Shown here piece after piece: positions 26,095 to 33,582 of a stretch of 47,799 nt of DNA. The stretch's first letter is position 1. The number at the start of each line of letters is the position of its first letter. The notes under the pieces are model-generated. The model was not told the DNA's origin, did not search any database, and saw nothing but the letters and a program-made list of their open reading frames with translations. The stretch comes from JAYZQT01 sp036136335 (GTDB taxonomy: Bacteria > Pseudomonadota > Alphaproteobacteria > MPNO01 > UBA830): assembly GCA_036136335.1 (NCBI GenBank), contig JAYZQT010000065.1, forward strand, positions 1 to 47,799, given 5' to 3'. Both the position numbers and the translations under genes were made by a program.

Positions 26095-26796
26095 ATGAAG
26101 GGTAACGCAGTCCTGTTTTCTGAAATGACGCCACCCATTGGCGCGGAAAATCATTTCAATGACTGGTACGACAACCATCATATGCCAAGCCATGTCTATG
26201 GCGTGCCAGGATTTGAGTCAGGTCAGAGATACAAGGTTCCGGGGGCTTCTGATTACCTTGCAATCTACGATCTGAACTCAGCAGATACGTTGACGGACGA
26301 AGAATATAGGACGCGCAAATACACGCCCGACGCGCCCACCAAGGCGATGCTTGCAAACGTAACTGCCTTTACCCGATATATTGGGGAGGAGATAAATTTT
26401 CAGCTTGGTGAGGGTATGTCTATCGAACAGGGACTGGATGCCGCCGTAGTCCTCGGTGTTTTTTTTATTGTGCCTGAGACGGCTGTTTCCGAGTTTGTCG
26501 AATGGTATGAGGTAGAGCACTCTCCCATCCTGCTGAAGAATGCTGAATGGCGGCTGGCACGGCATATGAAAATCGCGGATGCCGACCCGAAGCCATTTAC
26601 TCATATGGTCCTCCACTATGTAGACAGTGAAGCGGTGTTTCAATGTGAAGAGCTTGCAGAAGCCAAGGGGACCGAATGGCGAAACCGGCTGGCAAAGGAA
26701 GAGTGGTTCCGGCCGCACGTTGTTCATTATCGGCGTTATGGCAAGCGCTATCACAAAGGGGAAACGGACGCTGCCACTTTTACCCTCGACATTTGA
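26095..26796 (+). CDS. Two-domain dimeric alpha/beta-barrel (EthD-like) protein
   Basis: 233 residues from ATG 26095; a TTG at 26086 overlapping the aminotransferase stop is an alternative. Two related halves are seen: one with ENHFNDWYDNHHMPSHVYGVPGF (written in part: FNDWYDNHHMP near 20-30) and one with FVEWYEVEHSPILL near 140. This W-Y-x-x-H pattern is typical of EthD/ABM-like ferredoxin-fold barrels, which act as small monooxygenases, lyases or isomerases. No known member is matched. It lies between the aminotransferase and the CMD-like gene, so it probably handles an intermediate of that operon. Confidence 0.6.
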   Translation: MKGNAVLFSEMTPPIGAENHFNDWYDNHHMPSHVYGVPGFESGQRYKVPGASDYLAIYDLNSADTLTDEEYRTRKYTPDAPTKAMLANVTAFTRYIGEEINFQLGEGMSIEQGLDAAVVLGVFFIVPETAVSEFVEWYEVEHSPILLKNAEWRLARHMKIADADPKPFTHMVLHYVDSEAVFQCEELAEAKGTEWRNRLAKEEWFRPHVVHYRRYGKRYHKGETDAATFTLDI

Positions 26797-26819
26797 AATT
26801 TAATTCAAGGGAGACAGAA

Positions 26820-27230
26820 ATGGGACTCAACCCCACTAACCAGGACCTGTTTGATGCAGGACTCGCCGTACGCAAGAAAGTTCTCGGCGCAAAATATGTA
26901 GACCCGAATATCCAAAAAGCAGAGGAAGATGATTTTACGGGCAAGATACAGACCATGGTTACGGAATACTGCTGGGGCGGCGCGTGGACCAACGATACGC
27001 TGGACCATAAAACCCGAAGCCTTATGAACCTCTGTATCCTGACGGCCCTCGGAAAGATGAGCGAGCTAAAGGCGCACACGAAAGGCGCGCTCGTAAATGG
27101 ATGCTCGGTGGACGAAATTGCCGAAGCCTTGGCCCACGCCACCGTCTACTGCGGGATACCAGCGGGTGTCGACGCATTTCGGAATGCGCGCGAAGCGCTT
27201 GATCAGGCGGAAGAAGACGGCCTTATTTGA
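26820..27230 (+). CDS. Carboxymuconolactone decarboxylase family protein
   Basis: 136 residues from ATG 26820 with AAGGGAGA at 26807-26814; longer upstream reading overlaps the previous gene and is not needed. The sequence follows gamma-carboxymuconolactone decarboxylase: TEYCWGGAW, LDHKTRSLMNLCILTALGK (about 64-82) and SVDEIAEALAHATVYCGIPAGVDAFRNA near the end (given in part). The family includes PcaC and many unassigned lactone or dioxo-acid processing proteins. Its role here is open because no protocatechuate genes are present. It is the last gene of the hyuBA operon and converges on the racemase gene. Confidence 0.88.
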   Translation: MGLNPTNQDLFDAGLAVRKKVLGAKYVDPNIQKAEEDDFTGKIQTMVTEYCWGGAWTNDTLDHKTRSLMNLCILTALGKMSELKAHTKGALVNGCSVDEIAEALAHATVYCGIPAGVDAFRNAREALDQAEEDGLI

Positions 27231-27240
27231 TACACGCATG

Positions 27241-27984
27241 TCAGTTGTTACGCAGAAGCGTGCCAAGTCCCTGAATTGGATCATCGATTCCGGTGCTGCG
27301 CAGGCTGTGCCAGAGGGTTGCGGAACTGCTTGAGATGACAGGTTTTCGGAGCTCTACTTCCAGTGGCTCAATAACGTCGAAGGTGTTCAGATCGGTACAG
27401 CAAATCAGGACCGCATCCGCATCTTTGCGATTAACAGATTTGGCATGGTTGAAAACCTCAAGTGGCGAAACCCGCGAAATTGTCTGAATTTTCTCAAGCG
27501 AAATATTTAGGTTCAATCCTGCCGATGCCATCACCTCGATTCCGTGACGACGCAGGTAGTCGGCTTCATGAGCGTTGGTTTCATCGGTATAGGGGGAGGC
27601 CATTACGACGTTACGGGCGTCGAGTACATCAAGTGCTGAGATAATCGCCTGGGCCGTCGAATTTGCGGGTACGTTTGCGCATTCGGACATTGTCCCAAGC
27701 AGCTTGTCGGATGGGCATGCCATTGAGCCAGCGGTGCATGCGTAAGTGGCAAAATTCACCTTGCAAGCGCTAAGATCCCTCATCGCAGCTTTTATATCTG
27801 ATAGCATTGTTCGAAAGTTGTCTTCCGCAGGGTTGGCATGAAGTGGTGAGCGTGTGAAATGAAAGGTTACGCCCTCCGGCGCCTTCCGGTTAAATTCGGC
27901 TTCGTTTACGGTATTGCTCGGCGGGACTATCACACCGATTTTTGCGCGCCAGCCAATGGGCTGTTTGTTTGCGAGGGCGGACAT
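27241..27984 (-). CDS. Asp/Glu racemase superfamily protein (maleate isomerase / arylmalonate decarboxylase-like)
   Basis: 247 residues from ATG 27984 (MSALANKQPIGW), which has AAAGG upstream; a TTG at 28017 is less likely. The opening RAKIGVIVPPSNTVNEAEF is typical of maleate isomerase and arylmalonate decarboxylase. Both catalytic positions carry cysteine: Cys83 in FATYACTAGS and Cys195/196 in LICCTDLNTFD. Two cysteines favour an isomerase or racemase over arylmalonate decarboxylase, which has only one. Maleate isomerase (NicE) ends the nicotinate pathway, which fits an N-heterocycle theme, but the substrate is inferred. Confidence 0.8.
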   Translation of the reverse strand: MSALANKQPIGWRAKIGVIVPPSNTVNEAEFNRKAPEGVTFHFTRSPLHANPAEDNFRTMLSDIKAAMRDLSACKVNFATYACTAGSMACPSDKLLGTMSECANVPANSTAQAIISALDVLDARNVVMASPYTDETNAHEADYLRRHGIEVMASAGLNLNISLEKIQTISRVSPLEVFNHAKSVNRKDADAVLICCTDLNTFDVIEPLEVELRKPVISSSSATLWHSLRSTGIDDPIQGLGTLLRNN

Positions 27985-28013
27985 TAGGATACCTTTTCTG
28001 CGTTCCTGTATTA

Positions 28014-28038
28014 CCAATGTGCCAATCCGTCACATTGG
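28014..28038. promoter_or_regulatory. Candidate operator: CCAATGTG-N9-CACATTGG dyad
   Basis: Perfect 8-base arms (28014-28021 and 28031-28038) are separated by 9 bases in the divergent gap between the racemase-family gene and the FAD hydroxylase. The half-site with flank TACCAATGTGC recurs on the minus strand at 30419-30429, upstream of the TRAP binding-protein gene. That suggests a shared regulator, possibly the IclR protein nearby. Confidence 0.5.
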
Positions 28039-28070
28039 AAGCAACATCAGTTAACCCTATATCGGCTGCG

Positions 28071-28076
28071 TATAAT
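28071..28076 (+). promoter_or_regulatory. Candidate -10 element of the FAD hydroxylase gene
   Basis: A perfect TATAAT lies 30 bases before the ATG at 28106, with a TG two bases upstream close to an extended -10. The -35 region at 16-18 bases is weak. The dyad at 28014-28038 lies just upstream of where RNA polymerase would bind. Confidence 0.45.
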
Positions 28077-28105
28077 GTGCCATTTTTTCTTGGGAGATTT
28101 TGCCT

Positions 28106-29305
28106 ATGTCGGACAATGATCGCGTGTTGATCGCCGGAGCGGGACCCGTCGGGTGTTGCGCGGCACTTTATCTGGCGCAGCGTGGCATTCCGGTGACATT
28201 ATTGGAAGCGGGCGATGAACTGCCCGAAGACCTTCGCGCATCCACCTTTCACCCTCCTACGCTCGATATGCTGGATTATCTCGGCGTGGTCGACACACTG
28301 ATTGAACAGGGAATCACCTGTCCCTCATGGCAATACAGAGATGCGCGCGAAGGTGTTATCGCTCACTGGGATCTTGGGGTGCTGATTAATGACACAGGGC
28401 ATCCATACCGGGTTCAATGTGAACAATTTAAACTTACAAGGATCATTGTTGCAGAACTGGCTAAACACAGTGAAGCAACGGTGCTGTTCCGTACACGGGC
28501 GACGGGGACCAGGCAGGATGAAAACGGTGTCACGCTTTTGGTGGAAACACCTAACGGGCCCGAAGAACTTGCCGGACGTTATCTGATTGCTGCAGATGGC
28601 GCATCCAGTGTAATCAGAACCGCTCTAGGGATTGAATTCCCGGGCCTCACATTTCCGGAGCTTTGGTTGTGTACGAGCTCTGAATTCAAATTCGAAAATC
28701 ACTTTGAAAATCTTGCGCCGATCGCATATGTAGCTGACCCGGACTTCTGGTTTGTGTTTGTGCGTGTGCCAGGTTTATGGCGTCTTTTACTGCCATCACG
28801 ACCAGGCGAAACTGCAGAGTCACTCGTTTCTGACGTTACGGTTCAAGAACGCATGCAACAGGTTTGCAGCAAGGCAGGAGACTATGAAACTTTTCACCGC
28901 ACGGCATACGCGGTTCACCAGCGTGTGGCTGAAACCTATCGCAAAGGCCGGATTTTCCTGGCCGGTGATTCCGCACATATAAATAATCCACTCGGTGGGA
29001 TGGGGATGAATGGGGGCATCCACGATGCACTGAACCTTGCAGAGAAATTGGCGAATGTGTGGAATGGTGGGGCCGACGAACGTGTGTTTGATCTGTATGA
29101 TGCCCAGCGGCGACCAATAGCTGTTGATTACGTTCAGCAGACAACTATCCGTAACAAGGCAATGCTGGAAGAGTCAGATCCTGAAGTCAGGTCAAGGCGA
29201 CACGATGATCTGAAGAAGACAGCGGCTGACCCGGCTTTGGCCAGAGAATATCTTATGAAATCCTCCATGATTACCGCACTCAGGCAGTCTCAGACGATTG
29301 GATAA
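28106..29305 (+). CDS. FAD-dependent aromatic hydroxylase (PHBH/MhpA-like)
   Basis: 399 residues from ATG 28106 with GGGAG at 28092-28096. The FAD ADP-binding loop is VLIAGAGPVGCCAALYLA (7-24) followed by the acidic VTLLEAGDE; the middle DG motif is YLIAADGASSVIRTALG (about 155-171), and the GD motif is GRIFLAGDSAHINNP (about 275-289), then GMGMNGGIHDALNL. This is a group A flavoprotein monooxygenase that hydroxylates phenolic or related rings using NAD(P)H and O2. Its length is that of PHBH/NicC-type enzymes rather than the longer MhpA. The substrate is unknown. Confidence 0.9.
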   Translation: MSDNDRVLIAGAGPVGCCAALYLAQRGIPVTLLEAGDELPEDLRASTFHPPTLDMLDYLGVVDTLIEQGITCPSWQYRDAREGVIAHWDLGVLINDTGHPYRVQCEQFKLTRIIVAELAKHSEATVLFRTRATGTRQDENGVTLLVETPNGPEELAGRYLIAADGASSVIRTALGIEFPGLTFPELWLCTSSEFKFENHFENLAPIAYVADPDFWFVFVRVPGLWRLLLPSRPGETAESLVSDVTVQERMQQVCSKAGDYETFHRTAYAVHQRVAETYRKGRIFLAGDSAHINNPLGGMGMNGGIHDALNLAEKLANVWNGGADERVFDLYDAQRRPIAVDYVQQTTIRNKAMLEESDPEVRSRRHDDLKKTAADPALAREYLMKSSMITALRQSQTIG

Positions 29306-29308
29306 AAA

Positions 29309-29330
29309 AGGGGCGCCTTGCGGCGCCCCT
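29309..29330 (-). terminator. Intrinsic terminator for the TRAP binding-protein operon
   Basis: Read on the minus strand, the 9-base stem AGGGGCGCC / GGCGCCCCT closes a GCAA loop and is followed by T6 (29304-29309 in plus coordinates). It stands right after the stop of the minus-strand gene at 29351. On the plus strand no T run follows the stem, so it should end leftward transcription mainly. Confidence 0.9.
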
Positions 29331-29350
29331 GGTCAATCCTTTATAGGAAA

Positions 29351-30373
29351 TTACCGAATGTCATGGCGTTCTGCTGACGCTTTCAGAATCCCATAAAGTT
29401 TCCGGATTTCAGGATTTTTATGCTTGCCAAATACTTGGTCGGCAAGAGGCTTCAGGCGTGACATGTGAAGTTTGTTTTCTGCGGCGGACAAATAAGCCAC
29501 TTTCGCCCCGGATTTCTTCCACTCAACAATCATCTTGTCCACAAAACTGTTGGCCCTGGCGGAAGCCCAGTCAGAAAGTTCTTCGGCCGTATCCAGCACG
29601 ATCTTGCGGTTTTTCTTGGACAGCTTGTCCAGCCAGACTTTACTGAAGGCTGAAATGCAGGGGATGTAATAGTCGTTCGTGATTGTCAGGTGGTTGGTAA
29701 CCGTAGGGAATTTCGCTTTTGCCGCAACAACCAGGCTGGTTCTCGCTCCATCAACCACCTTCCGCTGAATTGAAGGAACCACGGAGGTAAAGGGGATGGG
29801 AACGCCGGTGGCACCCAGCGTCGCAACACCAAGTCTTTCGATTTCCGTAGCGAGCACACGAATTTTAAGACCTTTAAAGTCCGAAAGTTTGGCTATCGGA
29901 ACGGTTGCCATGTATGAAGCACCATCGTAGACCCAAAGGTTCCCGCTTATGATGCCTTTACTCGCGCCGAGCAGATTGAAGGGCGTTTTGAATTCCGGGT
30001 CATTAAGGCTACGATGCGCATGCATGTGATCGGCGAAAAACCCGGGAACATCAGCGACTTGAAATGCTTTGTTCACACCTTGCAAGAACCCCGGTGGAGC
30101 AAAAAAGGCCTCCTGGGTACCCAGCTGAATCCCTTCTACCTGGCGTGGAATTTTGCCAAGCTGGCTTGTCGGAAAGACCCTGCCTGCGATTTCACCATTT
30201 GTCCGTCTTTTTACTTCCGCAACGAATTTGACCGCGTAGTCGTGCTGGGGATCCGCAGTCGTTGGATATCCGACTTTCATGTCAATCGCTGCAAATGCGC
30301 CTGTTGATCCAAAAGCAATGGCAGCAGCAACGCCTGAGGCCATCACCAGTAATTTGTTAGGTATGATAGTCAC
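29351..30373 (-). CDS. TRAP transporter substrate-binding protein (DctP family), orphan
   Basis: 340 residues starting with GTG, with GGGAGAG upstream. A signal peptide is clear (MTIIPNKLLVMASGV..., cleavage near AFA at residue 28). Mature features are the VGYPTTADPQHDYAVKFVAEV opening, FPTSQLGKIPRQVEGIQLG and LKIRVLATE with the conserved arginine that binds carboxylates, then the DGART region. It should bind an organic acid in the periplasm for DctQM, but no DctQ or DctM gene is nearby, so it must share a membrane pair encoded elsewhere. It ends at a strong terminator and follows the LLM oxygenase on the same strand by 79 bases. Confidence 0.9.
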   Translation of the reverse strand: MTIIPNKLLVMASGVAAAIAFGSTGAFAAIDMKVGYPTTADPQHDYAVKFVAEVKRRTNGEIAGRVFPTSQLGKIPRQVEGIQLGTQEAFFAPPGFLQGVNKAFQVADVPGFFADHMHAHRSLNDPEFKTPFNLLGASKGIISGNLWVYDGASYMATVPIAKLSDFKGLKIRVLATEIERLGVATLGATGVPIPFTSVVPSIQRKVVDGARTSLVVAAKAKFPTVTNHLTITNDYYIPCISAFSKVWLDKLSKKNRKIVLDTAEELSDWASARANSFVDKMIVEWKKSGAKVAYLSAAENKLHMSRLKPLADQVFGKHKNPEIRKLYGILKASAERHDIR

Positions 30374-30452
30374 TTTAACTCTCCCAGAGTGTCGATAATT
30401 GTTGAGGGCGCGCTTTTAGCACATTGGTACTCAAAATGCGATACGTGTTAAA

Positions 30453-31592
30453 TCAGCGTGGTCCGGCAGGTCTAGTGGCTTCTCGCTGTCCGGCTTGCTC
30501 CATCAGGGGCAACACTTTTTCAATCCATTGTTTACATTCGGTTTTGTAGTCGACCCAGGAAATAAGCATTCCATCAACACCAATATCTATCAAATTGTTG
30601 ATTTCATCCACGATCTGTTCTGCCGTGCCTACCAGCGGGTAGCCTCCATGTCCTGCAATAAAATGAAAACGGAACTCATCAAGAACTTCTCTGGGTAATG
30701 TTTCCGACTGCATACCGAAAATTTCGAGCAGATTGTTGACTGCGGCGTAATCACCCTTCTCCACGACGTAGTAGTTTAAATATTCCTGGGCTTCTTTTTC
30801 GGTCTCTCGACAGACTACATAAACGTGAATCCAGCTTTGGACGTTGCGGCCTGCTTCTTTCGCCATGTCTTTAAGATGTGCAATCTGTGCTTTCCCGCCC
30901 TCTAGATCCCGTTGTTGAAGGATAACGAAATTCATATCCGCCTGGGTTGCCGCAAAAATCTGTCCGGCTTTTGACCCTCCGGCATTCATGACCGGTGGCA
31001 TGGGTGACTGGACTGGTTTTGGCTGGCTCCAGATGTTTTTGGACTGAAACCAACGTCCGTCGAAATTGAATTCCGTATTTTCAGTCCATATTCGTCGGAC
31101 CAGATGCAGCCATTCGGTAGCGTATTCATATCTGACGTCGTGTTCGTTCCATTGCGCATCAAACATCTCGAATTCATTTTTGAACCATCCGCACACAACA
31201 TTCAGCGCAAACCGGCCCCCGGAAATAGGATCTATGGTCGCACACTGTTTTGCTGCCGCTACAGGATGCGTCAATGGGACATGCGACGTTGAAAAAACGC
31301 AGGAATAATCTGTTACGGCGGCAACTGCGGCAGCCCAGTTATACGTTTCAAAGGTTCGATGATTGAAATTTGTGGGTCCGCCATAGCCGCGCCAGCGTGC
31401 AACTGGGAGAAGCACTTCAAACCCGGCCCTGTCGGCCATGACAGCAACTTCTTTCGTGTCGGGCCATGTCATCTCCCATGCGTTTTCCGCTTCAGTAATC
31501 GTCGAGCCGTGTGAACAATTCATGGCAATTATGCCAATCTTCATTTTGTTTTCGTTGTAGAGCGGGTTTTCCGTTACTGGTCTTTGCTGCAT
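30453..31592 (-). CDS. LLM class flavin-dependent oxidoreductase (RutA/SfnG-like)
   Basis: 379 residues, bacterial-luciferase-like TIM barrel. AGGAAGG precedes the ATG. Landmarks are MKIGIIAMNCSHG, ADRAGFEVLLPVARWRGYGG (about 53-72), ISGGRFALNVVCGWFKNEFEMF (about 122-143, given in part: GGRFALNVVCGWFKNEF), and GSKAGQIFAATQADMNFV. The GGRFxxNVVCGW segment with the WRGYGG loop is like RutA (uracil ring opening) and SfnG (dimethylsulfone monooxygenase). It would need reduced flavin from a reductase that is not in the window. Its gene diverges from an AA_synth gene, across a gap with a dyad. N-heterocycle ring opening is one plausible role, by inference. Confidence 0.88.
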   Translation of the reverse strand: MQQRPVTENPLYNENKMKIGIIAMNCSHGSTITEAENAWEMTWPDTKEVAVMADRAGFEVLLPVARWRGYGGPTNFNHRTFETYNWAAAVAAVTDYSCVFSTSHVPLTHPVAAAKQCATIDPISGGRFALNVVCGWFKNEFEMFDAQWNEHDVRYEYATEWLHLVRRIWTENTEFNFDGRWFQSKNIWSQPKPVQSPMPPVMNAGGSKAGQIFAATQADMNFVILQQRDLEGGKAQIAHLKDMAKEAGRNVQSWIHVYVVCRETEKEAQEYLNYYVVEKGDYAAVNNLLEIFGMQSETLPREVLDEFRFHFIAGHGGYPLVGTAEQIVDEINNLIDIGVDGMLISWVDYKTECKQWIEKVLPLMEQAGQREATRPAGPR

Positions 31593-31617
31593 GTGACCTT
31601 CCTCATTTGTCTGCTGA

Positions 31618-31631
31618 ATTTGACATCAAAT
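31618..31631. promoter_or_regulatory. Candidate operator: ATTTGA-CA-TCAAAT palindrome
   Basis: A perfect 6-base dyad with a two-base centre lies 26 bases upstream of the minus-strand LLM gene and about 78 before the AA_synth gene. TTGACA at 31620-31625 lies inside it but no matching -10 is visible. It is short enough that chance is possible. Confidence 0.3.
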
Positions 31632-31708
31632 ACTCTCCTGGACAACGGTTTGCGCTCTCCGGAAGGACAGGTATTGTGCATTTGAATGAGCAGGGGAGGA
31701 CAACAGGG

Positions 31709-32284
31709 ATGGAAATCCGGCGTTTATACACAGTGGTTGAAGAAACACTGCACGACTTGGGTCAGGTCCAGGCCGAACCCTTGCGCAAGGTGGCAGTCGT
31801 CGCCGTGATAAAAAACCCGCACGCTGGACGAGGATATGTCGATGATTTGAGTGATCTAACCGATGCGAGTGTCGAGCTCGGAACCCGTATCGCGACGATG
31901 GGTGCCGAACAGATGGGGCCGTATAATGTTGAATCATATGGCAAGGCGGCGTTAATTGGTTCTGCTGGCGAGCAGGAACACGGCGTTGCCTGTCTTACCA
32001 CAGTATACGGTAACGTATTGCGTGAGGCGGTTGGAGGTGGCAAGGCATGGATATCCTCGATCACAAAGCGGGCTCGCCCCGGGGAGACCGTGGATATTCC
32101 GCTTGCCCACAAAGACGCCTTGTTCGTTCGTTCGCATTATGACGGCATGACAATTATGGTTCCCGACGCACCGCTTGCAGACGAAATATGTATCATCTGC
32201 TGTTTTGCCAACAGAGGACGCCTGAACCATCGGGTTGGTGGCCCTGGCAAAGACGATATCATCGGAGAAGACGGATTGAGATAG
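31709..32284 (+). CDS. AA_synth (PF06684, DUF1185) family protein
   Basis: 191 residues from ATG 31709 (MEIRRLYTVVEETL), preceded by AGGGGAGGA at 31692-31700; longer readings back to 31511 run into the divergent LLM gene and its promoter region. The pattern AVVAVIKNPHAGRGYVDDL (about 31-49), then GPYNVESYGKAALIGSAGEQEHG (about 72-94, given in part: YGKAALIGSAGEQEHG), and IPLAHKDALFVRSHYDGMT, matches the AA_synth family, whose name is historical and whose reaction is unknown to me. The stop is 8 bases before the enamidase-like gene, so the two are co-translated. Neighbouring oxygenase and amidohydrolase genes suggest a catabolic hydrolase or isomerase role. Confidence 0.8.
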   Translation: MEIRRLYTVVEETLHDLGQVQAEPLRKVAVVAVIKNPHAGRGYVDDLSDLTDASVELGTRIATMGAEQMGPYNVESYGKAALIGSAGEQEHGVACLTTVYGNVLREAVGGGKAWISSITKRARPGETVDIPLAHKDALFVRSHYDGMTIMVPDAPLADEICIICCFANRGRLNHRVGGPGKDDIIGEDGLR

Positions 32285-32292
32285 GAAAAAAA

Positions 32293-33495
32293 ATGAAAAC
32301 AGCAATAGTAAACCTTAAGACCATCGTTTCCGGCGACTGGCGTAAACCGCTATCCAGAGGCGATTCAATTCTGATGAATAATGGAAAAATTTCCAAGGTA
32401 GGAACCCTTTCATCCGCGGAACAGAAGTCCTGCGATTTTGTCTTGGACGCCGGCGGTATGACCGCAATGCCGGGCCTAATAGATTCGCAGGTTCACGTGG
32501 CATTTGCGGATTACACGCCGCGTCAGAGAACGATTGGGTTTCTGGAAAGTTATCTGCATGGGGGAGTTACGACCTCTATCTCTGCGAGCGAGGTACACGT
32601 ACCCGGACGCCCCTCGGACCCCGACGGGGTTGTCGCACTTGCAGTGGCTGCGAAGAAAAGTTTTGACAATTACTCGCCGGGCGGGATGCATGTGCATGCT
32701 GGTGCCATAATCATAGAGCCCGGCCTCAAACAGAAACATTTCAATGAGGCCGCACGTCAAGGGGTTTGGCTCGCCAAGGCAGGTTTTGGAAAATTCAAAT
32801 CCCCATTTGAATACAAACCCTATGTGGCCATGGCGCAAAGGGCTGGAATGACAGTAAATGTTCACACTGGGGGGGCCTCCATACCGGATTCATCACCCAT
32901 AACGGGCGATCACCTTTTGCATATGCGACCTGACGTATCATTTCACATTAATGGTGGCCCGGTTGCGATGCCGGACAGGGATTTCGCTCGCGTCATCAAC
33001 GAGAGTGATATTGCGTTGCAGATCTGTCAGGCCGGTAACATAAGGACAGCTCTTATGTGTCTTGATCTTGCGATAGAAGCAAATGCCTTTGATCGACTGA
33101 TATTTGCCACCGACACTCCTACGGGTACGGGTGTGATGCCCCTCGGAATGATAAAGACGGTTGTCGAAATGTCATGTCTGTCTAGGTACTCACCCGAAAT
33201 GATGGTCTGTGCCGCGACTGGTAACAACGCAAACGTGTATAAACTGAACACCGGGTTTATTAAACGCGGGCGGGCGGCAGACATTATGGTTGTCGACACA
33301 CCTCTCGGAAGCAGCGGAAAGACCGCACTTGACGCTATCAAACATGGCGATTATCCAGCTATCCCGGCTGTCTTCACAGACGGTATCCCGCGTTTTGTTG
33401 GCCGCTCGCGAAATACGCCTCCACCGACCCGTAAAATGCGGATAAAGCACAATAAGGTGTTGCAGGAATTTGACCCCGGACGACACACGGTCTGA
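32293..33495 (+). CDS. Enamidase-like amidohydrolase
   Basis: 400 residues from ATG 32293; the upstream frame back to 32188 overlaps the AA_synth gene. It is a cyclic amidohydrolase of the imidazolonepropionase/enamidase type: N-terminal beta domain, then TAMPGLIDSQVHVAF (57-71), VNVHTGG (about 193-199), FHINGG (about 216-221), FATDTPTGTG (about 271-280), and the terminal GRAADIMVVDTPLG. The usual HxH is QVH here (Gln66-Val67-His68), which suggests an altered metal site. Enamidase itself hydrolyses 6-oxotetrahydronicotinate, so ring-amide opening is a fair guess but not shown. It is tightly linked to the AA_synth gene. Confidence 0.8.
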   Translation: MKTAIVNLKTIVSGDWRKPLSRGDSILMNNGKISKVGTLSSAEQKSCDFVLDAGGMTAMPGLIDSQVHVAFADYTPRQRTIGFLESYLHGGVTTSISASEVHVPGRPSDPDGVVALAVAAKKSFDNYSPGGMHVHAGAIIIEPGLKQKHFNEAARQGVWLAKAGFGKFKSPFEYKPYVAMAQRAGMTVNVHTGGASIPDSSPITGDHLLHMRPDVSFHINGGPVAMPDRDFARVINESDIALQICQAGNIRTALMCLDLAIEANAFDRLIFATDTPTGTGVMPLGMIKTVVEMSCLSRYSPEMMVCAATGNNANVYKLNTGFIKRGRAADIMVVDTPLGSSGKTALDAIKHGDYPAIPAVFTDGIPRFVGRSRNTPPPTRKMRIKHNKVLQEFDPGRHTV

Positions 33496-33546
33496 TATCG
33501 GACGTGCCGGACCCGATTGACATTCAAGGGTACGGTATTAAACTTA

Positions 33547-33561
33547 TGGACATTACGTCCA
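33547..33561. promoter_or_regulatory. Candidate IclR-type operator TGGACATTACGTCCA
   Basis: A 15-base dyad with arms TGGAC/GTCCA and 5-base centre lies 22 bases before the IclR start. Its TGGA...TCCA frame and length resemble the classic IclR box. A second palindrome, GTGTACAC at 33566-33573, follows directly. Autoregulation of the IclR gene, and control of the dioxygenase genes behind it, is a reasonable inference. Confidence 0.5.
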
Positions 33562-33582
33562 CACAGTGTACACCTGAAGGTG

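Noticed and set aside
31511..31708. Long N-terminal extension of the AA_synth gene
   Set aside because: It would overlap the divergent LLM gene and the shared promoter gap, lacks a ribosome site, and reads as low-quality sequence; the ATG at 31709 has a strong site.
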